A stretch of DNA of 64,000 bases from assembly GCA_964616985.1 (NCBI GenBank), contig CAZTVF010000005.1:15061-79060 (forward strand), read 5' to 3'. The notes under the pieces are model-generated. The model ran no database searches, had not been told where the DNA came from, and worked only from the letters and a program-made list of their open reading frames with translations. The position numbers and the translations under genes are program-made. This DNA comes from CAZTVF01 sp964616985 (GTDB taxonomy: Bacteria; Planctomycetota; Phycisphaerae; SM23-33). This document shows positions 1 to 8,287 of the stretch, piece after piece (position 1 is the stretch's first letter; each line of letters starts with the position of its first letter).

Positions 1-1133
1 CGCAGGAAAAGATCCTCTCGCTGAAGGAGGCGATCAACTCGCTCTCCCGCCAGCGCGAGCAGATGGCCAACGACATCACCTCCGGCCGCTCCGAGATCGA
101 GCTCTCCCGCCATCGCCGCACCGAGGCCGAAGAAGGGATCAAGGCCGCCCAGGTCGAGTTGGAGCGCCTCTCGGCTGAGAAGGAGACCCTCGAGGGCGAG
201 CTGCAGGACGTGGAAGAGACCCGCAAGGGCCTGTTCGAGAAGCTCGAGGAGATCCGCCGCCAGCTGACCGCCCAGCGAGGCGAGCACGACCAGGCCTCCA
301 ACAAGCTCAACAAGAACCGCGTCGAGCTCAGCGAGGCCGATGTCCGCATCGAGAACCTCATCTCCCGAGCTTCGGACGAAATGCAGATGAACCTGCTGGA
401 GCGGTTCGCCACCTACCAGCACGACGAGGCCCGTGATTGGGCCGCCGTCGAGGCGGAGATCCACGACCTCAAGGGCAAGATCGAACGCCTGGGCAACGTC
501 AACCTCGACGCCATCGCCGAGCAGGAAGAACTCACGCAGCGCCAGGAATTCCTCGGCGCGCAGCTGGAGGACGTGCGGACCTCGCAGAAGCAGCTGGCCG
601 ACCTGATCGAGAAGATCAACCAGGAAAGCCGCGACCTGTTCCTCAAGACCTTCGAGGCCGTCCGCGCGAACTTCCAGGAACTCTTCCGCAAGCTCTTCGG
701 CGGCGGCAGGGCGGACATCTTCCTGATGACCCCCGAGGACGTGCTGGAAAGCGGCATCGAAGTCGTCGCCCGCCCGCCCGGCAAGGAAATGCGGAGCATC
801 ACGCTGCTGTCCGGCGGCGAGAAGACGATGACCGCGCTGGCGCTGCTGTTCAGCATCTTCCGTAGCCGCCCCAGCCCCTTCTGCATCCTGGACGAAGTGG
901 ATGCGGCGCTGGACGAGGCCAATAACCGCCGCTTCAACCTGCTGGTCAGCGAGTTCATCGGCACCAGCCAGTTCCTCGTCATCTCGCACGCCAAGCGCAC
1001 GATGAGCATGGCCAGCGTGCTGTACGGCGTGACGATGCAGGAGCCCGGCGTCTCCCGCCGCATCAGCGTCAAGTTCGAGGACGTCGGCGAGAAGCTCGAG
1101 CACGACCTCAAGCCCGCAGCGGCGAAGAGTTGA
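1..1133 (+). CDS. smc: Chromosome segregation ATPase SMC, C-terminal part (5' end outside window)
   Basis: The reading frame is open from the first bases of the window, so only about the last 376 residues are present. The first part is heptad-rich coiled coil (Glu/Lys/Arg-rich), followed by the NVNLDAIAEQEEL segment typical of the start of the SMC C-terminal head. The head carries the ABC signature LSGGEK and the Walker B stretch CILDEVDAALDEAN, then the D-loop and the ISHAKRTM switch histidine. SMC dimers bind DNA with ScpA/ScpB and organise and segregate the chromosome. The gene ends just before a repeat-filled gap that precedes rimO. Identification of the family is very secure; the start cannot be seen. 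Confidence 0.96.
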   Translation, partial: QEKILSLKEAINSLSRQREQMANDITSGRSEIELSRHRRTEAEEGIKAAQVELERLSAEKETLEGELQDVEETRKGLFEKLEEIRRQLTAQRGEHDQASNKLNKNRVELSEADVRIENLISRASDEMQMNLLERFATYQHDEARDWAAVEAEIHDLKGKIERLGNVNLDAIAEQEELTQRQEFLGAQLEDVRTSQKQLADLIEKINQESRDLFLKTFEAVRANFQELFRKLFGGGRADIFLMTPEDVLESGIEVVARPPGKEMRSITLLSGGEKTMTALALLFSIFRSRPSPFCILDEVDAALDEANNRRFNLLVSEFIGTSQFLVISHAKRTMSMASVLYGVTMQEPGVSRRISVKFEDVGEKLEHDLKPAAAKS

Positions 1134-1426
1134 TCAGTTAATCAGTTAATCGGTTGATCGGTTGATCCGTGGATCAGTGGATCAGTTAATCAGTTGATCG
1201 GTGCATGGTGTATCCCAATCGATCGACAGTGATCCCCGATCTGGTCTATCCGACGATTTGGGTTTCCGCTCGCGATTTCGCGCACGGCGGCCCCTCCTGG
1301 GGTGGCGGCCTTCCCAGGCCGCCGCCAGATTGATGAGACGCAATGGTGGGCAAGCCTGCCCACCCTACGGTGGCTGATGCAACGATTCACTGATTCACTG
1401 ATTCACTGATCAACCGATTCACTGAT
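1132..1426. repeat. Two arrays of 9-bp repeats in opposite orientation flanking two hairpins, in the smc-rimO gap
   Basis: This 358-bp gap has no convincing gene. Just after the smc stop (1132-1200) a 9-bp unit close to ATCAGTTAA is repeated about seven times with small changes (TTAA, TTGA and TGGA variants). At the other end (about 1383-1425) the complementary unit (GATTCACTG) is repeated about four times, so the two arrays are inverted relative to each other and could pair. Between them are a GGCGGCCT/AGGCCGCC hairpin (1301-1326) and a GGTGGGCA/TGCCCACC hairpin (1345-1364), both members of families seen elsewhere in the window. It may act as a transcription end or be mobile-element debris. 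Confidence 0.7.
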
Positions 1427-1491
1427 TCCCCACCGCGCGGCGATTATCGCTTTGCCAAACCCACCGCTTCTGCCGTATATCTTGCATATCT

Positions 1492-2811
1492 ATGCACAAC
1501 GCAAACCCCAAGGTCGCGCTGGTGTCGCTGGGCTGCCCCAAGAACCTCGTCGATAGCGAGAAGATGCTCGCTACGCTGGCCGAGGGCGGCTGCGTCGTGG
1601 GCGCGCCCATGGAAGACGCCGACGTCATCGTGGTCAACACGTGCGGCTTCCTCTCCTCCGCGCGCGAGGAATCGCTGGGCGTGATCCGCGAGGCCCTGGG
1701 GCTCAAGGAGGGTGGCCGCACGCAACGCGTGGTGGTCGCCGGCTGCCTGGTCAATCGCGACGCCAAGAAGCTCTTCAACATCGTCCCTGGCATCGACGCC
1801 ATCGTCGGCGTGAACGACCGCGACGCAATCCTCGCCGCCGTGCGGGGGCAGCGGCGCGTGACCAAGGCCCATGCCTATGACGGCGGCATCCTCAGCGACG
1901 CCGGCCGCTTCCGCCTCACCCCTCGCCACACCGCGTATCTCCGCATCGCCGAGGGCTGTTCGCAGCGGTGCACCTTCTGCACCATCCCGGCCATCCGCGG
2001 GCCCTTCCGCTCCAAGCCCGTCGAGCAGATCGTGCAGGAGGCCCGCGAACTGATCGCCGACGGCGCGGTGGAACTCAACCTCATCGCCCAGGACACTACC
2101 AGCTTCGGCCGCGATCTCGAACAGGACCAGACGCTCGCCGGCCTGCTCCGCCGGCTGGACGCGCTGGACGGCGTGCAGTGGATCCGCCTGATGTACGCCT
2201 ACCCGCGCCGCTTCACCGACGGCCTGATCGAGGCCATGGCCGAGTGCGAGCACGTATTGCCGTACGTCGATATTCCGCTGCAGCACATCTCGGACAGTGT
2301 CCTGCGCCGCATGGGCCGCGGCGTCGGCCGCTCGGCCACCGATAAGCTCCTGGCGAAGATGCGCGACCGCATCAAGGGCCTGGTGATCCGCACGGCCTTC
2401 ATCGTGGGCTTCCCGGGCGAGACGGAGGCGAACTTCCAGGAACTGCTGCAGTTCGTCAAAGATTTCCGCTTCGACGCCTTGGGCGTTTTCGAGTTCTCGC
2501 CCGAGGAAGGCGCACCCGCCGCCCGCCTGCCTCACGCGGTGGCGGCCGAGGTGAAAACCCATCGCGCCCGCCAGATCATGCTCGCCCAGCGCAAGATCGC
2601 GTTTGCCGCAAACCGCCACAAGATCGGCCGCTCGCTGCAGGTGCTTGTCGACGGCCCCGGCGGGGCGGGGCCGACGACCGGCCGCTATTATGGGCAGGCG
2701 CCGGATGTCGACAGCGTTTGCCTGTTGACGAAACGCGTCCGGCAGGGACAATTGGTGTCCGCGAAGGTCGCGGGAACCGACGAGTACGACCTGGTAGTGG
2801 ACCCGATGTAA
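1492..2811 (+). CDS. rimO: Ribosomal protein uS12 methylthiotransferase RimO
   Basis: RimO is a cytoplasmic radical-SAM enzyme that methylthiolates the conserved aspartate (Asp88 in E. coli numbering) of ribosomal protein uS12 using two [4Fe-4S] clusters. The 439-residue product has full family length. The N-terminal MTTase domain has its three cluster cysteines at about C15 (SLGCPKN), C51 (NTCGF) and C85 (AGCLVNRD). The radical-SAM CxxxCxxC is at C156/C160/C163 within EGCSQRCTFCTIPAIRGPFRS. A C-terminal TRAM-like domain follows (residues about 370-439, VDGPGG...). pgsA starts 2 bp after its stop, so the two are probably co-transcribed. The SLGCPKNLVDSE start is diagnostic for RimO rather than MiaB. 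Confidence 0.96.
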   Translation: MHNANPKVALVSLGCPKNLVDSEKMLATLAEGGCVVGAPMEDADVIVVNTCGFLSSAREESLGVIREALGLKEGGRTQRVVVAGCLVNRDAKKLFNIVPGIDAIVGVNDRDAILAAVRGQRRVTKAHAYDGGILSDAGRFRLTPRHTAYLRIAEGCSQRCTFCTIPAIRGPFRSKPVEQIVQEARELIADGAVELNLIAQDTTSFGRDLEQDQTLAGLLRRLDALDGVQWIRLMYAYPRRFTDGLIEAMAECEHVLPYVDIPLQHISDSVLRRMGRGVGRSATDKLLAKMRDRIKGLVIRTAFIVGFPGETEANFQELLQFVKDFRFDALGVFEFSPEEGAPAARLPHAVAAEVKTHRARQIMLAQRKIAFAANRHKIGRSLQVLVDGPGGAGPTTGRYYGQAPDVDSVCLLTKRVRQGQLVSAKVAGTDEYDLVVDPM

Positions 2812-2813
2812 GT

Positions 2814-3491
2814 ATGAACTGGAAACTGCCCAACCAACTGACGATCGGCCGCATCGTGCTGGCGGCGATGTTCTTCGTGCTCCTGGGGATGTACGAGCCG
2901 GCACGGTGGTGGTCGAACTGGCTGATGAACGCCGCGTTCGTGATCTACCTCGTCGCGGGCATCACCGACATTCTCGACGGCTACCTCGCCCGCAAGTGGA
3001 ACCTCACCAGCGCCTTCGGGCGCATCACCGACCCCTTCGTGGACAAGGTGCTGGTGGTGGGGGCCTTCGCGATGCTCGCGGGCTCCAACTTCGTGATGCA
3101 GGCGTCGGCGGCCGACGTGGAGCGGGGCCTGCCGCGCTGGATCACCGGCAACATGGCCACCGGCGTGCAGGCGTGGATGGTCGTGGTCATCATGGCCCGG
3201 GAGTTCATCGTCTCGGCCGTGCGCGGCTACAGCGAGTCGCAGGGCATCAAGTTCCCCGCGACGCCCGCCGGCAAGATCAAGATGTTCGTGCAGTCGTTCG
3301 CGATCTGCGCCGTGCTGTACCAGTTGGCGAACGCGCCGTCGGCGGCGTGGGCGATCTACCTCAAGGTGGGCTCGGTGTGGCTGTCGGTCATCATCACCGT
3401 GCTCAGCGGTCTGGCGTACGTGGGCAAGGCGCGGCACCTGTTGTCGAGCGACCACGTCGAGATCAGATCAAAGGATGACACCAAGCAATGA
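2814..3491 (+). CDS. pgsA: CDP-diacylglycerol--glycerol-3-phosphate 3-phosphatidyltransferase
   Basis: PgsA makes phosphatidylglycerol phosphate from CDP-diacylglycerol and glycerol-3-phosphate in the inner membrane. The 225-residue product shows the complete CDP-alcohol phosphotransferase signature DG-x2-AR-x8-G-x3-D-x3-D: D55 G56, A59 R60, G69, D73 and D77. Several hydrophobic segments fit the usual six-helix fold. I chose the ATG 2 bp after the rimO stop because it gives the normal N-terminus (MNWKLPNQLTIGRI); an earlier in-frame start would add a non-conserved stretch overlapping rimO. The 3' end overlaps uppP by 4 bp (ATGA), so translation is probably coupled. A close CDP-alcohol transferase homologue is the only alternative. 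Confidence 0.92.
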   Translation: MNWKLPNQLTIGRIVLAAMFFVLLGMYEPARWWSNWLMNAAFVIYLVAGITDILDGYLARKWNLTSAFGRITDPFVDKVLVVGAFAMLAGSNFVMQASAADVERGLPRWITGNMATGVQAWMVVVIMAREFIVSAVRGYSESQGIKFPATPAGKIKMFVQSFAICAVLYQLANAPSAAWAIYLKVGSVWLSVIITVLSGLAYVGKARHLLSSDHVEIRSKDDTKQ

Positions 3492-4477
3492 CACGCAAGG
3501 CATGGATGCCTGTGATCGTGGCCGTCGCCGCCGCGGCGATGCTGGCCGCTCCCGCAACCGCCGCCAAACCTGAGGCGACCTCGGCCCCCGCGTCGCAGCC
3601 GGTGCAGAAGATCACCGTGGCGCAGGCGGCGATCCTGGGCGTCGTCGAGGGGATCACCGAATACCTCCCCGTCTCCTCCACCGGGCACCTCATCCTCGCC
3701 GGCAACTTCCTGGGCCTCAGCCACACCACCGACGAGCAGACGCTCCTGGGCCGCAAGATCCAGAAGGACCCCGCGCTGGACGCCTTCGACATCGTCATCC
3801 AGCTGGGCGCGATCCTGGCCGTGCTGGGCCTCTATCGCCGCCGCGTGGGGCAGATGTGCAAGGGCCTCGTCGGCCAAAGCCCCGACGGCCTGCGCCTGCT
3901 GGGCCTGCTGCTGCTGGCCTTCGTGCCCGCGGCCGTCGCGGGGCTGCTGCTGCACCACAAGATCGAGGAACACCTGTTCGCGCCCGTGCCGGTGACGTTC
4001 GCCCTGGTCATCGGCGGGCTGTTGATGATCGTGGTGGAAGATCACTTCTGGCTGCGAAGCAGCACTCGCAAACGCACCACCGACGTGGGGTCGATGCAGT
4101 ACTGGCAGGCGCTGGCAATCGGCATGGCCCAGTGCCTGTCGCTGTGGCCGGGAACGTCGCGCAGCATGATCACGATCATCGCGGCGCTGATCGTGGGACT
4201 GGACATGCTGACGGCGGCTGAGTTCAGCTTCCTGCTGGCCCTGCCGACGCTGGGGGCGGCGACGCTGTACTCGGGCTACAAGCAATGGCACGAGCTGCTG
4301 CAGGTGGCCGGGCCGCTGGGGATCGCGGTGGGGCTGGTGGTCAGCGGCATCGTCGCGGCCATCGCCGTCAAGGGCTTTGTGCGATGGTTGACGCGTCACG
4401 GGCTGGTGCCGTTCGGCATCTATCGCATCCTGCTGGGCGCGGGGCTGTTCATCTGGTTCGTCGTGCTGGACAAGTAG
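3488..4477 (+). CDS. uppP: Undecaprenyl-diphosphatase UppP/BacA with N-terminal extension
   Basis: UppP recycles undecaprenyl pyrophosphate to the monophosphate carrier for peptidoglycan synthesis and gives bacitracin tolerance. The conserved first motif is GVVEGITEYLPVSSTGHLIL with E54 and E58, and the second is PGTSRSMITI from about residue 221. At 329 residues it is longer than the usual ~270: the first ~42 residues are a hydrophobic alanine-rich segment followed by an Ala/Pro/Ser linker (APATAAKPEATSAPASQP). That looks like a signal peptide plus linker, or an extra membrane segment. A start near ITVAQAAILG would give normal length, but the 4-bp overlap with pgsA supports the long form. 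Family assignment is firm. Confidence 0.94.
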   Translation: MTRKAWMPVIVAVAAAAMLAAPATAAKPEATSAPASQPVQKITVAQAAILGVVEGITEYLPVSSTGHLILAGNFLGLSHTTDEQTLLGRKIQKDPALDAFDIVIQLGAILAVLGLYRRRVGQMCKGLVGQSPDGLRLLGLLLLAFVPAAVAGLLLHHKIEEHLFAPVPVTFALVIGGLLMIVVEDHFWLRSSTRKRTTDVGSMQYWQALAIGMAQCLSLWPGTSRSMITIIAALIVGLDMLTAAEFSFLLALPTLGAATLYSGYKQWHELLQVAGPLGIAVGLVVSGIVAAIAVKGFVRWLTRHGLVPFGIYRILLGAGLFIWFVVLDK

Positions 4478-4671
4478 TCGAGGCCGCCGGCGGCGGTCCC
4501 GGGGCGGCCTGCCGTCAACATAGCCGGCGCGTTGGCACCCGACGCCTGGCTATGCGTCGAACTCATGGGCGAACCCACCCCCGGGCGTCGCGTCGCGAGG
4601 GTCAATTGCTTTTGCCGTCGCCCTATGATAATGTCAACGCACCGAGGCCCACTGGGCCGGGAATGATGAGT

Positions 4672-5193
4672 ATGACCAAGACCAACACGCGGCTGGGCGT
4701 CTTTCCGGGGACTTTCGATCCGATCACCAATGGCCACCTCGACGTCATCCGCCGGGGCGCTAAGCTTTTCGACGGCCTTATCGTCGCCGTCGGCGAGAAC
4801 CCCGAGAAGGCCGCCATGCTCAAGCAGGAAGAGCGCGCGGAGATCATCCGCGAGGTGGTGGCCGACATCCCTAACGTGCGCGTCGAGGTATTCAGCGGCC
4901 TGACCGTCGACTTCGCCCGCAAGGTGGGGGCGGCGGCGATGCTCCGCGGCATCCGCAACAGTTCCGACCTTCAATACGAGTTCCAGATCGCGCTGACCAA
5001 TCGCGTGGTGGCTGGCGTGGAAACCGTATTCATCATGACCAGCACCGAATACGCGTTCACCTCCTCCTCGCTGATCCGCCAGATCGCCCGCATGGGCGGC
5101 GACGTGTCGGCCATGGTGCCGCCGCAGGTGTTGCCGCACATCCAGGCCCGCTGCCGGGGCGGCGGCAACGACGGGACGCTTCGCGAAACATGA
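4672..5193 (+). CDS. coaD: Pantetheine-phosphate adenylyltransferase
   Basis: CoaD transfers AMP from ATP to 4'-phosphopantetheine, the penultimate step of coenzyme A synthesis. The product (173 residues from this start) has the nucleotidyltransferase motif GTFDPITNGHLDVIRRG near the N-terminus, the AMLRGIRNSSDLQYE segment, and the C-terminal TSSSLIRQIA motif equivalent to ISSTxVR. Three in-frame ATGs lie close together (4663, 4666, 4672). I prefer 4672 because GGGAA sits about 8 bp upstream and it leaves the normal short leader before the Rossmann strand; 4663 is equally possible. Its stop overlaps the next gene's ATG by 4 bp. Family assignment is very secure. Confidence 0.95.
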   Translation: MTKTNTRLGVFPGTFDPITNGHLDVIRRGAKLFDGLIVAVGENPEKAAMLKQEERAEIIREVVADIPNVRVEVFSGLTVDFARKVGAAAMLRGIRNSSDLQYEFQIALTNRVVAGVETVFIMTSTEYAFTSSSLIRQIARMGGDVSAMVPPQVLPHIQARCRGGGNDGTLRET

Positions 5194-7433
5194 GGATCGC
5201 CAAGGGGACATTCCTTCTGCTGGGCGCGATGGCGCTCGCGGCAGCGGCCTTGGCCGCCGACGCGCCGCCGGCGGCGGCCACCGCGCCTGCCCCGGCCATC
5301 GCCGACCTCCCCATCCGCATCGGCGGGCACGTTCGCGTGCTCGCGCCGCTGCTGACGCACGAGACCTCCGCGCCGCAGGCTCGCCAGGAACTGCTGGCCC
5401 TGCAGGAATCGTTCTTCTCGACGCTCGGGTCGTTCGCCGATGACGAGGACCTCGAACTGCGGCTGCGAACGCTGGCCTCGCTGGAGGATGGCATCCTGGA
5501 AGTGCGCGTCGCGAGGATCCTGGCGATCCTGCCCCTGGAGCAGGCGGATAAGATGCTGCGGTTCCGCAAGGCCCAGCCTCGGCTGTTCGCCGAGATGTTC
5601 AGCCAGGACTGGTCCCGTCGCACGAAGGCGATGAAGCAGCTCGCCAAGGCGACCGACCCGCAGAAACTGGCCGAGCCGCTGGTGATCATGTCGCTCCGCC
5701 ATCCCGACTCGCAGCTGGTGGCGCAGGCGGCGCTGGCCGCCGGCCGCCTGGGATATGATTCGCCCGCCATCACCGAGGCATTGATCGAGGTGGCGCTGCA
5801 GGACGATAACGACAACGGCTACCTGGTCGATCCGGACGGCACGCGGACCTCCTCGTGGATGGCGGCGCTGTCGGCGCTTCGCGATATCAACAGCGCCCAG
5901 GCGGCGCCGGTGCTCGCCTCGCTGCTGATCTCCAACAAGAGCAACTGGGGCAACTACGAGCGCTATGCCTCGGTGGCCGAGGCGCTGGCCAACAGCAACG
6001 AGATTCGCGTCCTGCCCGCGCTCATCGCCAGCCTCGACAACCGCCGCACGGCCAACTACAGCTGGTCGAACGGCGACTCCTCCGGCGGCACGAGCCTGTG
6101 CGACTACGCGTTCTACGCCGTGCTCCGCCTGACGGGACAGGCGGGGCAGGAGTACGCCTTCATTGTCAATTCGAACTATGGCAATACCAACATGGGCTTC
6201 AGCGACGAGAAGAGCCGCCGCGTTGCCTACGACCGTGTGAAGCAGTGGTGGGCTGCCCACAAGGATGAGCCGCCCTACAAGACGATGGAGCCGCTGGAGA
6301 TCAAGCCGATGAGCCGCCCCGGCAACAAGGCCGCGACGGCCAGTTCGGCCCCGGCGACGATGGCCGCGTCGGCCCCAGCCCCGGCGTCCATGCCTGCCCC
6401 CGTCCTGCCCCCCAGCCTGGCCGCGTCGGTTGCGGAGTACCTCAGGCCGCTGGCCCGGCAGTGCGCGGCGCCCAATCTCCACGTTCGTCAGGCCGCCCAG
6501 CGGGCGATCGCCGACCTTGAGGATGTGTACCTGCAGTCGCTGGTCGAGGCCGCGCGGGAAGGCGAACCGGCCCTGCGCGACAAGGTGCTGGACCTGCTGG
6601 CCGAGGCGTTCGCGGAGGGGACGATCCAGTCGACACTTTGCCGCCTGCCGGCGGCGCAGAAGGCGAAGATGTTCGCCTTGCTCCAGGATTCGCCCAAGGC
6701 GGCGCGGGACATGTTCTCGTTGAACAGTTCGGCCAAGGCCGAGGCGATGAAGACGCTGTTGGCGCGGCCGGACCCCAACACGCTGGCCGAGCCGCTGCTC
6801 CTGCTGACGTTGAAGGACCCCGCACCGTTCGTCCAACGGTTCGGCATCTCGCTTGCCGCCACCGGGCGCTATCGCAGCGACGAGAGCATAGATGCCCTGC
6901 TGTGCATGCTGCTGGCGATCTCGCAGGATGAGTGGAACCAGGCGGCCTACAACAGTGATCGCCCGCTGCGCAAGCTGCTCGAAGCGCTGACGAAGATCGG
7001 CAGCCCCCGTGCGGCGCCAGTCCTGCTGGGCATGCTCAACGTCAACGAGTACAACCGGGCGGCCCTGCTGATCGAGCCGTTGGTGGCGACCGGGCAGAAA
7101 GGCATGATCCCCGCGCTGATAGGCCGGCTGAACAACACCAGCGTCTACAGCACTCACTCCATGAATAACAAGAGCGTGACGCTGGCCAGCAGCGATACGG
7201 CGCTGGTGGTCCTGCTGCGGCTGACCGGCCAGGACATCAAATCGTACGGTCTGGAATCCATCGACAGCGGCGTCAAACTGTACGGGTTCAAGGACGAAAA
7301 GACCCGCAAAGACGCGATCAAGAAATTCCGCGACTGGTGGGCCGCCAACAAGGACCAGGCTCCCTATAAAGACATCAAGCCCATCGGCGCCCAGACACTC
7401 ACCGGCGCCGACGGTCGGCAGCAGGGGGACTAG
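5190..7433 (+). CDS. Secreted HEAT-repeat-like protein with an internal duplication
   Basis: The 747-residue product starts with a signal peptide (MRIAKGTFLLLGAMALAAAA, cleavage near ALAADA). The rest is alanine- and leucine-rich helical repeat of HEAT/PBS-lyase type, for example AEPLVIMSLRHPDSQLVAQAALAAGRLGY. Two halves (about residues 45-365 and 415-735) repeat the same plan. Each has an 'AEPL...L.L..P...V' helix pair, a run of HEAT units, then an 'L..RLTGQ......GF.DEK.R..A....+WWAA.KD..PYK...P' ending. An Ala/Pro linker (about 380-410) joins them. No catalytic motif is visible, so a binding or scaffold role in the cell envelope is likely. It overlaps coaD by 4 bp, but this need not mean a shared function. 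Confidence 0.8.
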   Translation: MRIAKGTFLLLGAMALAAAALAADAPPAAATAPAPAIADLPIRIGGHVRVLAPLLTHETSAPQARQELLALQESFFSTLGSFADDEDLELRLRTLASLEDGILEVRVARILAILPLEQADKMLRFRKAQPRLFAEMFSQDWSRRTKAMKQLAKATDPQKLAEPLVIMSLRHPDSQLVAQAALAAGRLGYDSPAITEALIEVALQDDNDNGYLVDPDGTRTSSWMAALSALRDINSAQAAPVLASLLISNKSNWGNYERYASVAEALANSNEIRVLPALIASLDNRRTANYSWSNGDSSGGTSLCDYAFYAVLRLTGQAGQEYAFIVNSNYGNTNMGFSDEKSRRVAYDRVKQWWAAHKDEPPYKTMEPLEIKPMSRPGNKAATASSAPATMAASAPAPASMPAPVLPPSLAASVAEYLRPLARQCAAPNLHVRQAAQRAIADLEDVYLQSLVEAAREGEPALRDKVLDLLAEAFAEGTIQSTLCRLPAAQKAKMFALLQDSPKAARDMFSLNSSAKAEAMKTLLARPDPNTLAEPLLLLTLKDPAPFVQRFGISLAATGRYRSDESIDALLCMLLAISQDEWNQAAYNSDRPLRKLLEALTKIGSPRAAPVLLGMLNVNEYNRAALLIEPLVATGQKGMIPALIGRLNNTSVYSTHSMNNKSVTLASSDTALVVLLRLTGQDIKSYGLESIDSGVKLYGFKDEKTRKDAIKKFRDWWAANKDQAPYKDIKPIGAQTLTGADGRQQGD

Positions 7434-7463
7434 GGCGTCTTACAGGGGGGGGCTCCCAGCGGG

Positions 7464-7557
7464 AAGAAGCAGCGAGCCGCAGAACGGCAAAACAAGGAAT
7501 TTCGAATACTGAAGTGAAAGACAATGGGTCAGGAAAAGGTTCCTGACTGGCTGACCC
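7464..7557. repeat. Dispersed repeat copy followed by a GGGTCAG/CTGACCC palindrome
   Basis: Bases 7464-7523 read AAGAAGCAGCGAGCCGCAG..., then ACAAGGAAT, TCGAATACTGAAGTGAA. The same ~60-bp sequence occurs twice, inside the reading frame of the symporter gene near 38.6-38.8 kb. It is followed by an inverted repeat, GGGTCAG (7526-7532) with CTGACCC (7551-7557), containing an AGGAAAAGGTTCCT inner palindrome. Such elements resemble REP-type repeats moved by IS200/IS605-like transposases, but no transposase is present in this window. The surrounding gap (7434-8287) has no convincing gene. Confidence 0.6.
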
Positions 7558-7620
7558 CTTTTCCTCCTTGAGGGGCAATGCGAACGTCTGCCGCAGTGGA
7601 ACGCGCTGATGTTGTGTCAT

Positions 7621-7813
7621 GGGTCCCGTAGGGACCGCTGAAGCTAGCCCAGCACTTTAGTGCTGGGTCAGGGGGCCGAGCGCACTTGAGTCCCGTAGGG
7701 ACGATTGAAACGTTTCAGTCGTCCCTGCGGGACTCAGAATGCGGGGAATACCTGCGTTTCCCCAGCACTGAAGTGCTGGGCTATTCTCAGCCGTCCCTAC
7801 GGGACGCAGTAGC
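7621..7813. repeat. Cluster of GTCCCGTAGGGAC and CCCAGCACT/AGTGCTGGG palindromes
   Basis: Within about 190 bp there are alternating palindromes. GGTCCCGTAGGGACC is at 7622. CCCAGCACT/AGTGCTGGG occurs at 7648-7667 and again at about 7761-7780. A 48-bp palindrome built from GAGTCCCGTAGGGACGATTG and its complement spans 7688-7735, and CGTCCCTACGGGACG is at about 7792. Small open frames here translate the repeats and are not genes. The arrangement looks like stacked copies of short mobile palindromes lying between a plus-strand gene and the convergent nadD. Confidence 0.65.
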
Positions 7814-7918
7814 GGAAAAGCCATCCCACGCGCCCCGTCGGGTTCTGCGTGACGCACGCGACCTGGCCCCGAGGAGGCGGGATGCATAGACCGCCCGGAT
7901 GGATCGCTCAGGTGGGAT

Positions 7919-7937
7919 GGTGGGCAAGCCTGCCCAC
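7919..7937. repeat. GGTGGGCA/TGCCCAC hairpin
   Basis: A second copy of the palindrome also present at 1345-1364 (GGTGGGCAAGCCTGCCCACC). It lies in the 850-bp gap between the HEAT-like gene and nadD. Confidence 0.6.
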
Positions 7938-8058
7938 GCTGCCCAAACGGTTTGGGCCGGCCAAGGGCGTCGGGCGGCGAGAAGCGGGTGGCGTTCGGAA
8001 TCCCGTGAAGAACATTTGTTGTGGAGGGGGGCGGCTTGGCTTGGGGGGCGTCGTTACA

Positions 8059-8076
8059 TATTCATGATAATGAATA
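8059..8076. promoter_or_regulatory. Inverted repeat TATTCAT-GATA-ATGAATA
   Basis: A perfect 7-bp inverted repeat with a 4-bp spacer. The half-site is the same as in the palindrome between the URO-D and IclR genes near 20.65 kb. No gene starts next to it, so its role is uncertain; chance or a stray operator-like site are both possible. Confidence 0.3.
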
Positions 8077-8086
8077 CGAATGAGTG

Positions 8087-8160
8087 GAAATAAAATCGGC
8101 GTCAGGGGAGGGGAGCCTGACGCCGTAAACTCGGTCAATAGAGGGACTCTTTTGACCGAG
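8087..8160 (-). terminator. Double hairpin, probable intrinsic terminator for nadD
   Basis: Two perfect stem-loops lie downstream of nadD on its strand. The first pairs CTCGGTCAA with TTGACCGAG (8130-8138/8152-8160). The second pairs CGGCGTCAGG with CCTGACGCCG (8097-8106/8116-8125) and on the minus strand is followed directly by GATTTTATTT, a U-rich tail. This is the layout of a rho-independent terminator about 130 bp beyond the nadD stop. The stems could also limit read-through from the convergent side. Confidence 0.55.
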
Positions 8161-8287
8161 GAGCCTCACCGTAACGCGCCACTTCTATTTATAACGCAGA
8201 ATTGGGATGTGTCAAGAAAATGAGAGAAAAAAAGTGGCATAGTAACCATTGATCCGCCGCCCGCCAGTTGAGGACGGACAGGGCCAC

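Noticed and set aside
1444..2904. Minus-strand 486-codon frame opposite rimO
   Set aside because: rimO has all radical-SAM and MTTase motifs on the plus strand; the opposite frame has none.
4971..7157. Minus-strand 728-codon open frame opposite coaD and the HEAT-like gene
   Set aside because: Crosses two convincing plus-strand genes and translates to low-complexity Arg/Gln/His-rich sequence.
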